Shown here in pieces: positions 1 through 7,882 of a DNA stretch of 25,727 nt. Each line of letters starts with the position of its first letter. Position 1 is the stretch's first letter. This DNA comes from a bacterium (GTDB lineage: Bacteria > JAJVIF01 > JAGGVT01). The translations under genes and the position numbers were made by a program. Below the pieces are notes generated by a model. The model was not told the origin of the DNA and made no database searches. It saw only the letters and a program-made list of their open reading frames with translations. Location: NCBI GenBank assembly GCA_021157815.1, contig JAGGVT010000189.1:1-25727 (forward strand), read 5' to 3'.

Positions 1-497
1 AGGGATTCAACCGGATGAATATTTCCGGTCTCGTTGTTTGCCCACATTATTGATGCCAGTACGGTATCCTTGCGAATCGATTTGAGCAACTCATCAGGAT
101 CAAGATTACCTTTTGAATCGACATCCAGGTATGTTACTTCATAGCCTCGACGTTCAAGGTATTTCGCTACATTCAATACTGCCGGATGTTCAACCTTTGT
201 CGTGATTATGTGTTTTTTATCGGGATAACTTTCCGCGACGCCTCGAATCGCCGCGTTGTCGCTTTCTGTCCCGCAGGATGTAAACACGATTTCGTTTGGT
301 GTCGCGCCAAGAAGATTTGCTGCCTGCTCCTTGGCGTTTTTGATATCGTGCGCAATTTTGCCGCCGAATGTGTACATGCTTGATGGGTTCCCGTATTTCT
401 CATCGAAATAGGGGAGCATGGCATCACGAACCTCAGGCGCGATTCGTGTAGTGGCGTTGTTGTCAACGTAAATAATCTGTTTATCGTCCGATGCCAT
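1..497 (-). CDS. nifS: Cysteine desulfurase NifS/IscS (N-terminal part, cut by window edge)
   Basis: This is a pyridoxal-phosphate enzyme that takes sulfur from L-cysteine and delivers it to the NifU scaffold for Fe-S cluster assembly in the cytoplasm. Reading the minus strand from the ATG at 497, 165 codons stay open to the left edge with no stop, so the C-terminal half, including the PLP lysine and the catalytic cysteine loop, lies outside the window. Visible family motifs are YVDNNATTRI near the N-terminus, KYGNPSS, FTSCGTESDN around residues 73-82, an EHPAV segment with the PLP-stacking histidine, and MWANNETG near the edge. The start lies 10 bases after the nifU stop, so the two genes are almost certainly co-transcribed. 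The family assignment is firm. Whether it serves nitrogen fixation or general Fe-S assembly cannot be told from this fragment. Confidence 0.95.
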   Translation of the reverse strand, partial: MASDDKQIIYVDNNATTRIAPEVRDAMLPYFDEKYGNPSSMYTFGGKIAHDIKNAKEQAANLLGATPNEIVFTSCGTESDNAAIRGVAESYPDKKHIITTKVEHPAVLNVAKYLERRGYEVTYLDVDSKGNLDPDELLKSIRKDTVLASIMWANNETGNIHPVES

Positions 498-507
498 TAT
501 TTATCAC

Positions 508-1371
508 CTAATCCGGCACAACCTCTTCGACTGTGATATCAGAACTGACAAATTCCTTCAGTTTCTTTTCAATGAAATTCTTCAGAGTAACCTGTGCTGA
601 CATGCAACCGGCGCATTGATCTCTGAATGCCACTTTCACAAGGTTGCCCTCGATATCGATTAACTCGATATCACCGCCATCTTTTATAAGTTGCGGACGA
701 ATCTCCTTTTCAACCGTTTCCTGAATAAGATTTATCTTCTGGAGATTTGTTAGCTGCCTGTTCTCTTTTACAGGTTGTGGTTCAGCGGATTTCTTTTTTG
801 ATTCATCTTTCCATAAATCAGTCAGGATGTCCTCTATTTCAGGAATGCATGTCCCGCACGCACCGCCGGCTTTTGTGTAGTTTGTTATATCCTCGACTGT
901 TCTTAGATTGTTCTCAAGCGCGACACTTCTAATCTTGCCCTCCATAATCCCGAAACATTTGCAGACCAGTTTGCCCTCATCCTCATCCACATGTTCGATT
1001 TTTTCACCCTTGTAATCAGCGATAGCCGCCTCCAACGCCTCGCGTCCCATTACGCTGCAATGCATTTTTTCTCTGGGCAGGCCATCAAGGTATTCAGCGA
1101 TGTGTTTATTTGTTATTTTTTCAGCTTCTTCGAGAGGTTTACCCTTTATCATTTCAGTCAACGCGCTTGCTGCCGCGATTGCGCTTCCGCATCCGAACGT
1201 CTTGAATTTGGCGTCTGTGATTATTTTATTTTCATCAACCTTGATATACAACTTGAGCATATCGCCGCACGAGATCGAACCGACCTCGCCGATACCGTCA
1301 GCGTCATCTATATCGCCCATGTTGCGCGGATTGTAAAAATGCTCAAGAACCTTATCCGAATATTCCCACAT
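508..1371 (-). CDS. nifU: NifU, three-domain Fe-S cluster scaffold
   Basis: This is a scaffold protein on which the partner desulfurase NifS builds Fe-S clusters. At 287 residues it has the full NifU architecture. The IscU-like N-terminal domain has Cys35 (SCGD), Cys61 (FGCGSA) and Cys105 (MHCS). The central permanent [2Fe-2S] domain has Cys137, Cys139, Cys172 and Cys175 (CKCFG and ACGTC). The C-terminal NifU/NFU domain has CAGC at 253-256. These positions nearly match the classic Azotobacter NifU. The start is supported by AAGGAG eight bases upstream of the ATG on the minus strand. nifS follows after 10 bases. The same three-domain protein is used for general Fe-S assembly in bacteria without nitrogenase, so the presence of NifU alone does not imply nitrogen fixation. 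Confidence 0.97.
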   Translation of the reverse strand: MWEYSDKVLEHFYNPRNMGDIDDADGIGEVGSISCGDMLKLYIKVDENKIITDAKFKTFGCGSAIAAASALTEMIKGKPLEEAEKITNKHIAEYLDGLPREKMHCSVMGREALEAAIADYKGEKIEHVDEDEGKLVCKCFGIMEGKIRSVALENNLRTVEDITNYTKAGGACGTCIPEIEDILTDLWKDESKKKSAEPQPVKENRQLTNLQKINLIQETVEKEIRPQLIKDGGDIELIDIEGNLVKVAFRDQCAGCMSAQVTLKNFIEKKLKEFVSSDITVEEVVPD

Positions 1372-1385
1372 TTATTTATCTCCTT

Positions 1386-1436
1386 ATCCGCTTGATAATA
1401 ACTGGTACTTGCGGATATATAAAGCATAAGATTATA
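1386..1436 (-). promoter_or_regulatory. Possible nifUS promoter and leader hairpin
   Basis: On the minus strand a TATAAT hexamer lies at 1436-1431, about 60 bases before the nifU ATG, with no convincing -35. Between it and the ribosome binding site is a six-base-pair inverted repeat, ATCCGC/GCGGAT (1386-1391 and 1411-1416), which would form a hairpin in the leader just upstream of AAGGAG. This rests on motif reading only. Confidence 0.35.
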
Positions 1437-1525
1437 ACATATAAGAAAGGTTCTGAATCAGGGGAAGATATTTTTACAAATAAAATTACCTGATGAGTTG
1501 GCTGGATTATTATAGGAATTTTACC

Positions 1526-1570
1526 GGTGTCAGAGCCCTTGATAATGGTATTGTCAAGGGGTCTGACACC
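1526..1570. repeat. Inverted repeat, 17-bp arms with GTGTCAGA core
   Basis: The arms at 1526-1542 and 1554-1570 are inverted copies with one mismatch around an 11-base loop. Each arm starts with GGTGTCAGA. Words of this kind are known from REP-like elements linked to RAYT (IS200-like) transposases in other bacteria. No RAYT gene is in the window, so that link is inference. Confidence 0.65.
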
Positions 1571-1693
1571 TATATCCCAAGTTAATTTTAAATGCCATAT
1601 ATGGTAAAGTTTGTCTACCGGTTTGTTCATGCCTCGCAGCATCATTGTGCAAATAATATGAAAGAGTCCGAGCCCCTACATTAGGACACTCAA

Positions 1694-1706
1694 GGTGTCT
1701 GACACC
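1694..1706. repeat. Near-perfect palindrome GGTGTCTGACACC
   Basis: This is a 13-base palindrome with only the centre base unpaired, sharing its word with the inverted repeat at 1526-1570. It is probably a solo site of the same repeat family. Confidence 0.5.
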
Positions 1707-1845
1707 GTGTGAAAATGAAATTTAGCATTGCCTAAGTTTACCGAACAGGAATCTAAGTGTTGTTTTGGTGATTGTTAAATCAGATGAGAATAATCCGAAT
1801 TATCGAGATTAAATTCTTCAGCCTGGTTCTTATCTTATCTAAAAC

Positions 1846-3681
1846 CTACGCTCGAGTCCGCACCTTTTTTCGAGGTTTTATCTCTTTCAGTGTTTCTATC
1901 GTTTTCTTGAATTTCAGCGTTATAGAGTCAACCTGCGATGCGATTAATCCGCTCGATTTATTCTCTCCAATCTCTTCGAAGTTTTTTTCGTAGAATGTCG
2001 GTGGCTCGTATGTCAAACCTTCAGCAAGGCGTTTTTCCTCTTTCTTAATCTGTGCTAAGACATAGCGCCCACCAATCGCGGATGCCAGCCGTGAAACAAC
2101 CCCAAATTGTTCAAAAAGGGCTTTTTGAATATTTTCCATTCTGGCTTTTATAGCCGGCTTATCCTTATAATACAGAACAGTGGCGCCTACCACAGCGGAA
2201 AACAATATCCTGTAATTGCGCACTTCATATCCAAACCGTCTTCTTATTCGAGCATCCGGATGGTTTTTATATTTTTTCCACCCCATTATTTTAGTTCTAA
2301 TCATCCTTGCGATGCTTGGGCCGTTGACCTCAAAATCTCTGGTGAATGCCCGGATAAGGTATTCGTTTTCTTTGCCGTCTTTAATGTGCGGATGCTCGTA
2401 GTTGAACTTATATTGCCCATGGCTGTCAGATGCGAACTTCTCGACATCATCCCGGAGAATTCCAAGTTTCTTGAATCTATTAAAGAGCGGTGTTCCGGGG
2501 AGTGCTGTATAAAGCATGAACTGGTGAAAGTCGGTATCATAATGGACAGCGTAATCTATTATCTTGTCAATGTTTTCAGGTATGTGATCCTCAAGGCCGA
2601 TTATTGATGAACCCGTAAAACTAATTCCGTGTGACTGGTATTCCTTGATAAGCTTATCAATTTTAATGCCTTTTAATTTTGCAAATTTGCTGTCTTCACT
2701 TTCCAAACCAATCCAAACCCATGAAATTCCAAGCTTTACCAGCTGTTCGGTTGTATATTGTATCAACGCGTTTGCTGAGCTGAAAACATCGAATGCCCAA
2801 CTCTTATCGTGTTCTTCCATTAATTCCAGTAATCGTAGCGCTCGTTCCTTGTATAGCAGGAAGTTTTCATCCATGATGAAAAATTCCTGAACACCCATTC
2901 TCTTTTCCAACTCGCACATGATTTCGAATATTTCATCACCAGTCTCGTAAAAATTAATGAATTTGCCTTTCCCCTGGAACATTGCCGATGTTGAACAGAA
3001 CTCGCACGACATGGGGCAACCGACCGATGGTATCACCGTGGCGACCATATCTTTGGGTTTTCTCATGGCATCTATCCCGGCGCATCGTGTCTTAATTCCT
3101 GAATTTATCACCGGATGATTGATTGGAGCTTCAGTGTCCTCACCCAGGAATTCACGGAACCATCGCACACCATCACCTCGAGCGACATGGTCAGTGTCAA
3201 CTATATCTTTAAGATTTTCAACATTCGAAATATGTCCACCGACTATAATTGTCGCGTTGGGTTGATGCTCCCTGATAAGTTTGCACATTTCCCTGACTTT
3301 CAGGTAATTGGCATATATTGCGCTTATTCCAATTATGTCGTACTCGTTTGTTCTAATTTCCTCTATGAAACGATCATAATCGGGGAAATCAAGAAGAGTG
3401 CATTTGGCGTTGATATTAGCCTGAATCAACATCAATCCCCAACTGCGGTGAAACATTCTTAGTGAAAATGGCCCTTGGACCCGTGTAATCTGGTTGTGAT
3501 ACAGCTCCATCGGGTTGCATTTACGGCTTCCGAATGAGTCGTCCTGCTCATACGGACCGAAAACACTACTCAATAATATCCTGGTTTTGCTGCGTTGTGG
3601 TTGTTCTACATGTGCTGTTCCATGTTTTGCCAGTGAAGCCCTAAATTTTTTCATGTTAGCATAATACAAGGTATATTTCAT
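1846..3681 (-). CDS. Cobalamin-binding-type (B12) radical SAM protein, function unknown
   Basis: This 611-residue protein has the layout of the BchE-like B12-binding/radical SAM superfamily. A Rossmann-like N-terminal domain (about residues 75-185, with DIIGISAIYANY and ATIIVGGHISN) is followed by a radical SAM barrel. The [4Fe-4S] motif CPMSCEFC (Cys222, Cys226, Cys229) would bind the cluster that cleaves S-adenosylmethionine. FIMDENFL, WVWIGLE and SSIIGLED match later barrel strands. The C-terminal 150 residues are basic and helical and end in a Lys/Arg-rich tail. The usual cobalamin DxHxxG lower-ligand motif is not visible, so B12 may bind base-off or not at all. Substrate cannot be inferred. 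The gene is divergent from a glycosyltransferase and flippase, so a lipid or glycan methylation is possible but unproven. A second ATG nine codons in is an alternative start. Confidence 0.85.
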   Translation of the reverse strand: MKYTLYYANMKKFRASLAKHGTAHVEQPQRSKTRILLSSVFGPYEQDDSFGSRKCNPMELYHNQITRVQGPFSLRMFHRSWGLMLIQANINAKCTLLDFPDYDRFIEEIRTNEYDIIGISAIYANYLKVREMCKLIREHQPNATIIVGGHISNVENLKDIVDTDHVARGDGVRWFREFLGEDTEAPINHPVINSGIKTRCAGIDAMRKPKDMVATVIPSVGCPMSCEFCSTSAMFQGKGKFINFYETGDEIFEIMCELEKRMGVQEFFIMDENFLLYKERALRLLELMEEHDKSWAFDVFSSANALIQYTTEQLVKLGISWVWIGLESEDSKFAKLKGIKIDKLIKEYQSHGISFTGSSIIGLEDHIPENIDKIIDYAVHYDTDFHQFMLYTALPGTPLFNRFKKLGILRDDVEKFASDSHGQYKFNYEHPHIKDGKENEYLIRAFTRDFEVNGPSIARMIRTKIMGWKKYKNHPDARIRRRFGYEVRNYRILFSAVVGATVLYYKDKPAIKARMENIQKALFEQFGVVSRLASAIGGRYVLAQIKKEEKRLAEGLTYEPPTFYEKNFEEIGENKSSGLIASQVDSITLKFKKTIETLKEIKPRKKVRTRA

Positions 3682-3736
3682 AATGCCAGCTTAATTCCTG
3701 GAAATCTTTTGATAAAAACAATGAATTGCTTAAAAC

Positions 3737-3745
3737 TGATATAAT
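3737..3745 (+). promoter_or_regulatory. Extended -10 promoter for the GT2-flippase pair
   Basis: TGATATAAT is an extended -10 element with a perfect TATAAT (3740-3745), ending about 50 bases before the GT2 start. No good -35 is seen at the standard distance, which is common for extended -10 promoters. Confidence 0.45.
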
Positions 3746-3796
3746 GTTTTTACTTAAATTTAATCGCAGAATCACAAGGCGCAATTTTTTTATTTT

Positions 3797-4729
3797 ATGA
3801 ACAGCGAAAAAACATATCCAAATGTCAGTATTATTATCCTTAATTACAAAGGCGTTAATGACACAATCGCGCTTTTAAATAATCTATTCCAGCTCAACTA
3901 TCCCAATTTCAATGTCATTCTGATTGAAAACGGTTCGAGTGATAATTCTGCTGAACGATTAAAGGATATTGAACGTAATTATCCAGACTGGCAGTTTATC
4001 TATAATTCTGAAAACCTCGGATTTGCCGGTGGATGCAATCAGGGTATCGAAATTGCTCTTAAAGAAAACTCTGATTTTATCCTGCTTTTAAATAACGATA
4101 CCGTGGTTGATAATTCATTTCTCGAACCGCTTGTTGAGTTATCCAAAAAACACAACGCAATCACAGGCGGATTGATTTATTACTATCCCGATAACGTGCA
4201 GGAAGTATGGTCATTTGGCGGTAATTTCACATGGGGAGCGGTGCCCGGACATCTCGGCATGCTGAATGTTCAAACTCAAGCCGGCAATCTTCCTGAGGAG
4301 CAAATCACCGACTGGGTGCCCGGATGCTGCATGTTGATTCCTCGTGATGTAATTGAGAAAATCGGCGGACTGGATGAGGATTATTTCGCGTATGTCGAGG
4401 ATGTCGATTTCTGCCTTCGGGCTCTGAAGGCGGGATATCCGACTTATATAACATCAAAGTCAGTTATTCATCACAAGGTTGGGCAGGCGACAGGCGGTGG
4501 ATATTCACCTGCCGGACGATTTTTAATCGCACAGTCAAGTGTGATTTTCATTCGAAAGCACGGTGATTTTCTCAAACGTTTGAAGTTCATTTTGATGTTC
4601 CATGCTGGTATCATTATTGCTTTAATACGAGAAGGGCTGAAGGGAAATCAAAACGCTGTTATGGAAAAAATCAAAGGATACAAGTCAGGATGGAAGAAAC
4701 GTCTGAGCCAGCCGCGTAAAATCCTGTGA
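3797..4729 (+). CDS. Family 2 glycosyltransferase (rhamnosyltransferase-like)
   Basis: This is a cytoplasmic, probably membrane-associated GT-A enzyme that transfers a sugar from a nucleotide donor onto a growing polysaccharide or lipid carrier. The 310 residues start with VSIIILNYKG (10-19). NLGFAGGCNQG (73-83) and the metal/nucleotide site LLLNNDT (96-102) follow. Further on are DWVPGCCMLIPR and the acceptor/catalytic region YVEDVDFCLRALKAGYP (ED at 201-202), typical of the WcaA/RfbF-like group. A hydrophobic stretch near 266-285 may tether the C-terminus to the membrane. The downstream flippase gene begins 27 bases after the stop, suggesting one polysaccharide assembly operon. Donor and acceptor sugars cannot be told from sequence. 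Confidence 0.92.
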   Translation: MNSEKTYPNVSIIILNYKGVNDTIALLNNLFQLNYPNFNVILIENGSSDNSAERLKDIERNYPDWQFIYNSENLGFAGGCNQGIEIALKENSDFILLLNNDTVVDNSFLEPLVELSKKHNAITGGLIYYYPDNVQEVWSFGGNFTWGAVPGHLGMLNVQTQAGNLPEEQITDWVPGCCMLIPRDVIEKIGGLDEDYFAYVEDVDFCLRALKAGYPTYITSKSVIHHKVGQATGGGYSPAGRFLIAQSSVIFIRKHGDFLKRLKFILMFHAGIIIALIREGLKGNQNAVMEKIKGYKSGWKKRLSQPRKIL

Positions 4730-4742
4730 TTTTACGTAAAAT
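4715..4742. repeat. Overlapping hairpins at the GT2-flippase junction
   Basis: The word CGTAAAAT/ATTTTACG occurs three times in alternating orientation (4715-4722, 4729-4736, 4735-4742). The middle copy can pair with either neighbour: as a hairpin with a six-base loop, or as part of a perfect 14-base palindrome (4729-4742). It covers the end of the GT2 coding region and the short intergenic gap, and there is no clear Shine-Dalgarno for the next gene. Confidence 0.5.
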
Positions 4743-4756
4743 GTAACACTTAAAAT

Positions 4757-6388
4757 ATGACGGAAGAAACGCAACAGAACGCTAAAACAGTAAAGGGTAC
4801 GCAGCCGATAGGCAAAGGCTCTCTTGCGATTATGTTCGCCCAGATATTTTTCCTCGGATTTAATTTCATCCTTCGAACATATCTTGCACATAATGTCTCT
4901 GCGGCTGAACTTGATATCTATCATCTGGTTGTCTCTGTTTTGATAATGTCATTTCAGAGGATAATCCACTATGGTCTTCCGGTCGCTATTTCAAAATACC
5001 TGTCGGAGGACCCGGCTTATCTTGGCTATTTCATGACCAAAGGCATGAGGCTGCAGATTTATTTCTCGCTGATTCTGTTTGCCATAGCGGTTTCAATAAC
5101 TCCTCTGGTTGTGATGATTGTTAAAAATAATGCGGTGGTTGTGCCGTATTTAATTGGCTGCATTTCGATACCGTTTTTCGCGATCTACAACATACGCCTT
5201 TGTATTCTAAACGGGCTTAGGCGATTTTATCAGGAAGCCTTAACGATGTTCACTTTCGGACTGTTCAGGCTTGTTGCTGTGGTGCTGATTGTCTGGCTTG
5301 TCCTGAGAATGGGTCCTGGATTTACTGATATTTTTCAAAAAGGCGCGGCATACGGATGGGATTCAGTCGCGCTGAACGGCGCCATTTTAGCCAGCACACT
5401 AGCCGCGATTCTCGGGCTGACAATCGCTTGGTCGTTTACAAAAGAGCAGTTTGGCTACAAAGAAGACAAAAATATGCTTCGGGACATAGTTCGTTTCGTG
5501 GGGCCTAATATTATCTCAATCCTGCTTCTTCACCTTTTAATGAATGTAGATATATTTCTTGTCAATCGTTATTTCGCATCAAACCTTGATCCTGCGGGTT
5601 ATTATGCCCAGGCCGCGTTTATCGCGCTTCTGCCATATATTCTTTTCAACGCGCTTTACGCGACAATATTCCCAAATATCGTCCATGAGATTTCAGTTGG
5701 CGCGATTGAAAAAGCGCGTGAGATAGTGATGTTTTCAACGCGGGTTGTGTCGATTGTGCTGATACCATCCTGCCTGATTGTCTGGGCAAGCGCATCCGAA
5801 ATAATTGACCTGTTCAATCCGCCAGAATATCTAGCCGCAAGCCTCGCGTTAAGCATTCTGATTGTAGGAATTTCGTTTTTCACGCTGTTTATGAATCTTG
5901 GCGTAATTACTGTTGCGGGAGGGCATCCGAGAAAATTCACTTTTTCCTTCCTCATTCTCCTGCCATTGGGCGTTGTGTTGAATCTGTTACTTGTACCATT
6001 TTTCGCTCATGTGGGAATTAATCTGCCTTATGGCGATGATTTTATGATGTGGCTTTCGCATAACGGTACTGAAGAACATATCAGCATTGCATGGGCGCTG
6101 GGCGGAGCGGCTGTCGCGGCGGGGATAACCGCGATAGCTGGATGTATCTATCTTGGAGCACATGTGTATAAACGATTTGGCGGATTGTTCAACGTGAAAA
6201 CTGCGCTTAGAGCGCTTGCGGCATCGATTCCAGCTTATATTGCAATCAGGCTGCTCCCATTTGACGGGATATTCATTCTGGTGGATTTAATTGTCGGAAT
6301 AATTGTTTATGCGGTTGCGCTTATCGCGATTGGTGAATTTTCAAAGGATGAGATTGGCGCGATTACTGGAAAGCTTAAAGGCAGATAA
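4757..6388 (+). CDS. MOP-superfamily oligosaccharide/lipid-linked flippase (Wzx/MurJ-like)
   Basis: This 543-residue polytopic inner-membrane protein has about 12-14 hydrophobic segments spread along its length and few long loops. Such proteins flip undecaprenyl-linked saccharides from the cytoplasmic to the periplasmic face. Features consistent with the family are the N-terminal GSLAIMFAQIFFLGFNFILRTYLA segment (glycine start plus first helix), an RIIHYGLPVAISKYL helix pair, VGPNIISILLLHLLMNVDIFLVNRYF in the middle, and a conserved-looking FNALYATIFPNI. Its position directly behind a GT2 enzyme supports export of a surface polysaccharide. MurJ (lipid II) versus Wzx (other polymers) cannot be separated by eye. 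The neighbours favour a Wzx-like role. Confidence 0.85.
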   Translation: MTEETQQNAKTVKGTQPIGKGSLAIMFAQIFFLGFNFILRTYLAHNVSAAELDIYHLVVSVLIMSFQRIIHYGLPVAISKYLSEDPAYLGYFMTKGMRLQIYFSLILFAIAVSITPLVVMIVKNNAVVVPYLIGCISIPFFAIYNIRLCILNGLRRFYQEALTMFTFGLFRLVAVVLIVWLVLRMGPGFTDIFQKGAAYGWDSVALNGAILASTLAAILGLTIAWSFTKEQFGYKEDKNMLRDIVRFVGPNIISILLLHLLMNVDIFLVNRYFASNLDPAGYYAQAAFIALLPYILFNALYATIFPNIVHEISVGAIEKAREIVMFSTRVVSIVLIPSCLIVWASASEIIDLFNPPEYLAASLALSILIVGISFFTLFMNLGVITVAGGHPRKFTFSFLILLPLGVVLNLLLVPFFAHVGINLPYGDDFMMWLSHNGTEEHISIAWALGGAAVAAGITAIAGCIYLGAHVYKRFGGLFNVKTALRALAASIPAYIAIRLLPFDGIFILVDLIVGIIVYAVALIAIGEFSKDEIGAITGKLKGR

Positions 6389-6430
6389 GAATACATTAAA
6401 TGAAATTGCGACAGCAGGTCGAATATTCCA

Positions 6431-6486
6431 TCATTTCCGCGAAAGAGTCTGTCGGAATGACGTAATTTTGGCTTTCGCGGGAATGA
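6431..6486. repeat. REP-like inverted repeat (TTCCGCGAAAG type)
   Basis: The arms at 6431-6445 and 6472-6486 are inverted 15-base copies with one mismatch of the word TCATTCCCGCGAAAG. The same word forms the outer ends of the MITE copies at 8008 and 25601, so it is an independent repeat family in this genome. It lies in the 264-base gap before the response-regulator gene. Confidence 0.6.
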
Positions 6487-6652
6487 CGTAATATTGATCC
6501 TTTTCCTGACTTGGCACTTACCTTGTCTGAAACTTTACATCCTACTATTCCTTTTTTCTTTGTTCATCCTTGCCTCCTAAAACACGAATATATTATGGGA
6601 ATAAAATTCGCATGAGATGTGCTCCAATAACCTTGATTTAGGACAGGGAAAC

Positions 6653-7882
6653 ATGCATATACAGAAAAAGGAAGTCACTTTACTTATAGCCGATGACTCA
6701 CAGGAAATGCGTGAGACATTGAAAACCCTTCTGACTTTCAACGAAACTATCAAGGTGATAGGTGAAGCATGCAACGGCGAGGAAGCTGTTGAGAAAGTCG
6801 CTGATTTACATCCTGACCTTGTTTTGATGGATATAAACATGCCGGGTATGGATGGTTTGAAAGCGACCGAGGCGATTGCGATTAAATCGCCTCATTCCGG
6901 CGTCATCATCATTTCAGTTCAGGAAGAAGTCGAATACATGCGCCGCGCGATGAGCGCCGGCGCGCGCGAGTATCTTGTCAAGCCTTTCGACTCGGATGAA
7001 CTTTTCCGCACGATTAACAATGTAATCGAGAAGGAAATGATTCGGCGGAACTCAATCAGCGAAAGCCCGGTTAGCGGAAGCCTTGAATTGGGACAGATTA
7101 TCAGCCTCTATTCGCCCAAAGGCGGTGTCGGCAAATCAGTTCTGGCGGTTAATATCGCCAGTGAAATCAAGAAAATGATAGATGCCAGGATTTTACTAAT
7201 AGATCTCAATCTTGAATTTGGCGACCTTGCGCTTCTTTTAAATCTCAACGCGACAACAACGATTGTTAATGTCGCCCAGACCGGTATCCAGTCAATAGAC
7301 CATGAATATTTAAAAAGCAACATCATGACCGCGGCTAACGGTTTGGATATACTTCCTGCTCCCTTGAAGCCTGAATATGCTGATATTGTTACACCCGGCG
7401 TAATTCAAAAGGTGCTTGAACTGACAAAAGAGGAGTGGGATTATGTAATCGTTGACACTGCCAGCTCGTTCAGGGGAGAGGTTCTTGCGGCGCTTGACAT
7501 GAGCAGCCTTATTCTCATGGTCTTCGGAGGAGATTTCCTGTCTTTGAAAAATACATCGCTGGCGCTAGGCGTAATGACATCGCTGAATTACCCCATGGAT
7601 CAGGTCAGAATGGTTATGAACAGGGCTTTTGCTCAGGCATCAACGAAAATCCTTGATATTGAGAAAGGTTTGAAAAAGAGAATTGACTACCAGATTCCGG
7701 GAGACATTGAATTAGTGCTGAACTCAATCAATCGGGGCCAGCCTCTTGTTGAGACCAACCCGTCAAGTGACCTGGCAAAGTCAATAAAGTTGATCTGTGA
7801 GGACATTCTCCAAGTTAAGGATGAAGATTCAGAAAAGAAAAAATCAGGGCTTTTCAGCCTGTTCGCCAAGAAAACCGGATAG
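6653..7882 (+). CDS. Response regulator receiver fused to ParA/MinD-like ATPase (CpaE/TadZ type)
   Basis: The 409-residue protein has an N-terminal receiver domain with the acidic pair Asp14/Asp15, phosphoacceptor Asp60 in LMDINMPGMDG, Ser88 and Lys110 in LVKPF. A short linker leads to a MinD/ParA-like ATPase with deviant Walker A SPKGGVGKS (154-162), the switch region IDLNLEFGD from 183, and a Walker B-like DYVIVDTAS. CpaE/TadZ proteins with this layout position pilus secretion machines at the pole. The receiver domain here keeps all phosphorylation residues, which many TadZ proteins lack. I chose the ATG at 6653 because AGGACAGGG lies just before it; an ATG 12 codons upstream has no ribosome binding site. 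No Tad/Flp pilus genes are adjacent, though a pilin-like gene lies about 2.3 kb downstream. Confidence 0.9.
   Translation: MHIQKKEVTLLIADDSQEMRETLKTLLTFNETIKVIGEACNGEEAVEKVADLHPDLVLMDINMPGMDGLKATEAIAIKSPHSGVIIISVQEEVEYMRRAMSAGAREYLVKPFDSDELFRTINNVIEKEMIRRNSISESPVSGSLELGQIISLYSPKGGVGKSVLAVNIASEIKKMIDARILLIDLNLEFGDLALLLNLNATTTIVNVAQTGIQSIDHEYLKSNIMTAANGLDILPAPLKPEYADIVTPGVIQKVLELTKEEWDYVIVDTASSFRGEVLAALDMSSLILMVFGGDFLSLKNTSLALGVMTSLNYPMDQVRMVMNRAFAQASTKILDIEKGLKKRIDYQIPGDIELVLNSINRGQPLVETNPSSDLAKSIKLICEDILQVKDEDSEKKKSGLFSLFAKKTG

Larger units (their letters stand above)
1372..1845. other. Gap between nifU and the radical SAM gene, with GTGTCAGAC palindromes
   Basis: No convincing gene is present. 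The gap holds the nifU leader and two related palindromes built on the word GGTGTCWGACACC, annotated separately. The remainder is AT-rich and unexplained. Short open frames here have no ribosome binding site and run through the palindromes. Confidence 0.5.
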
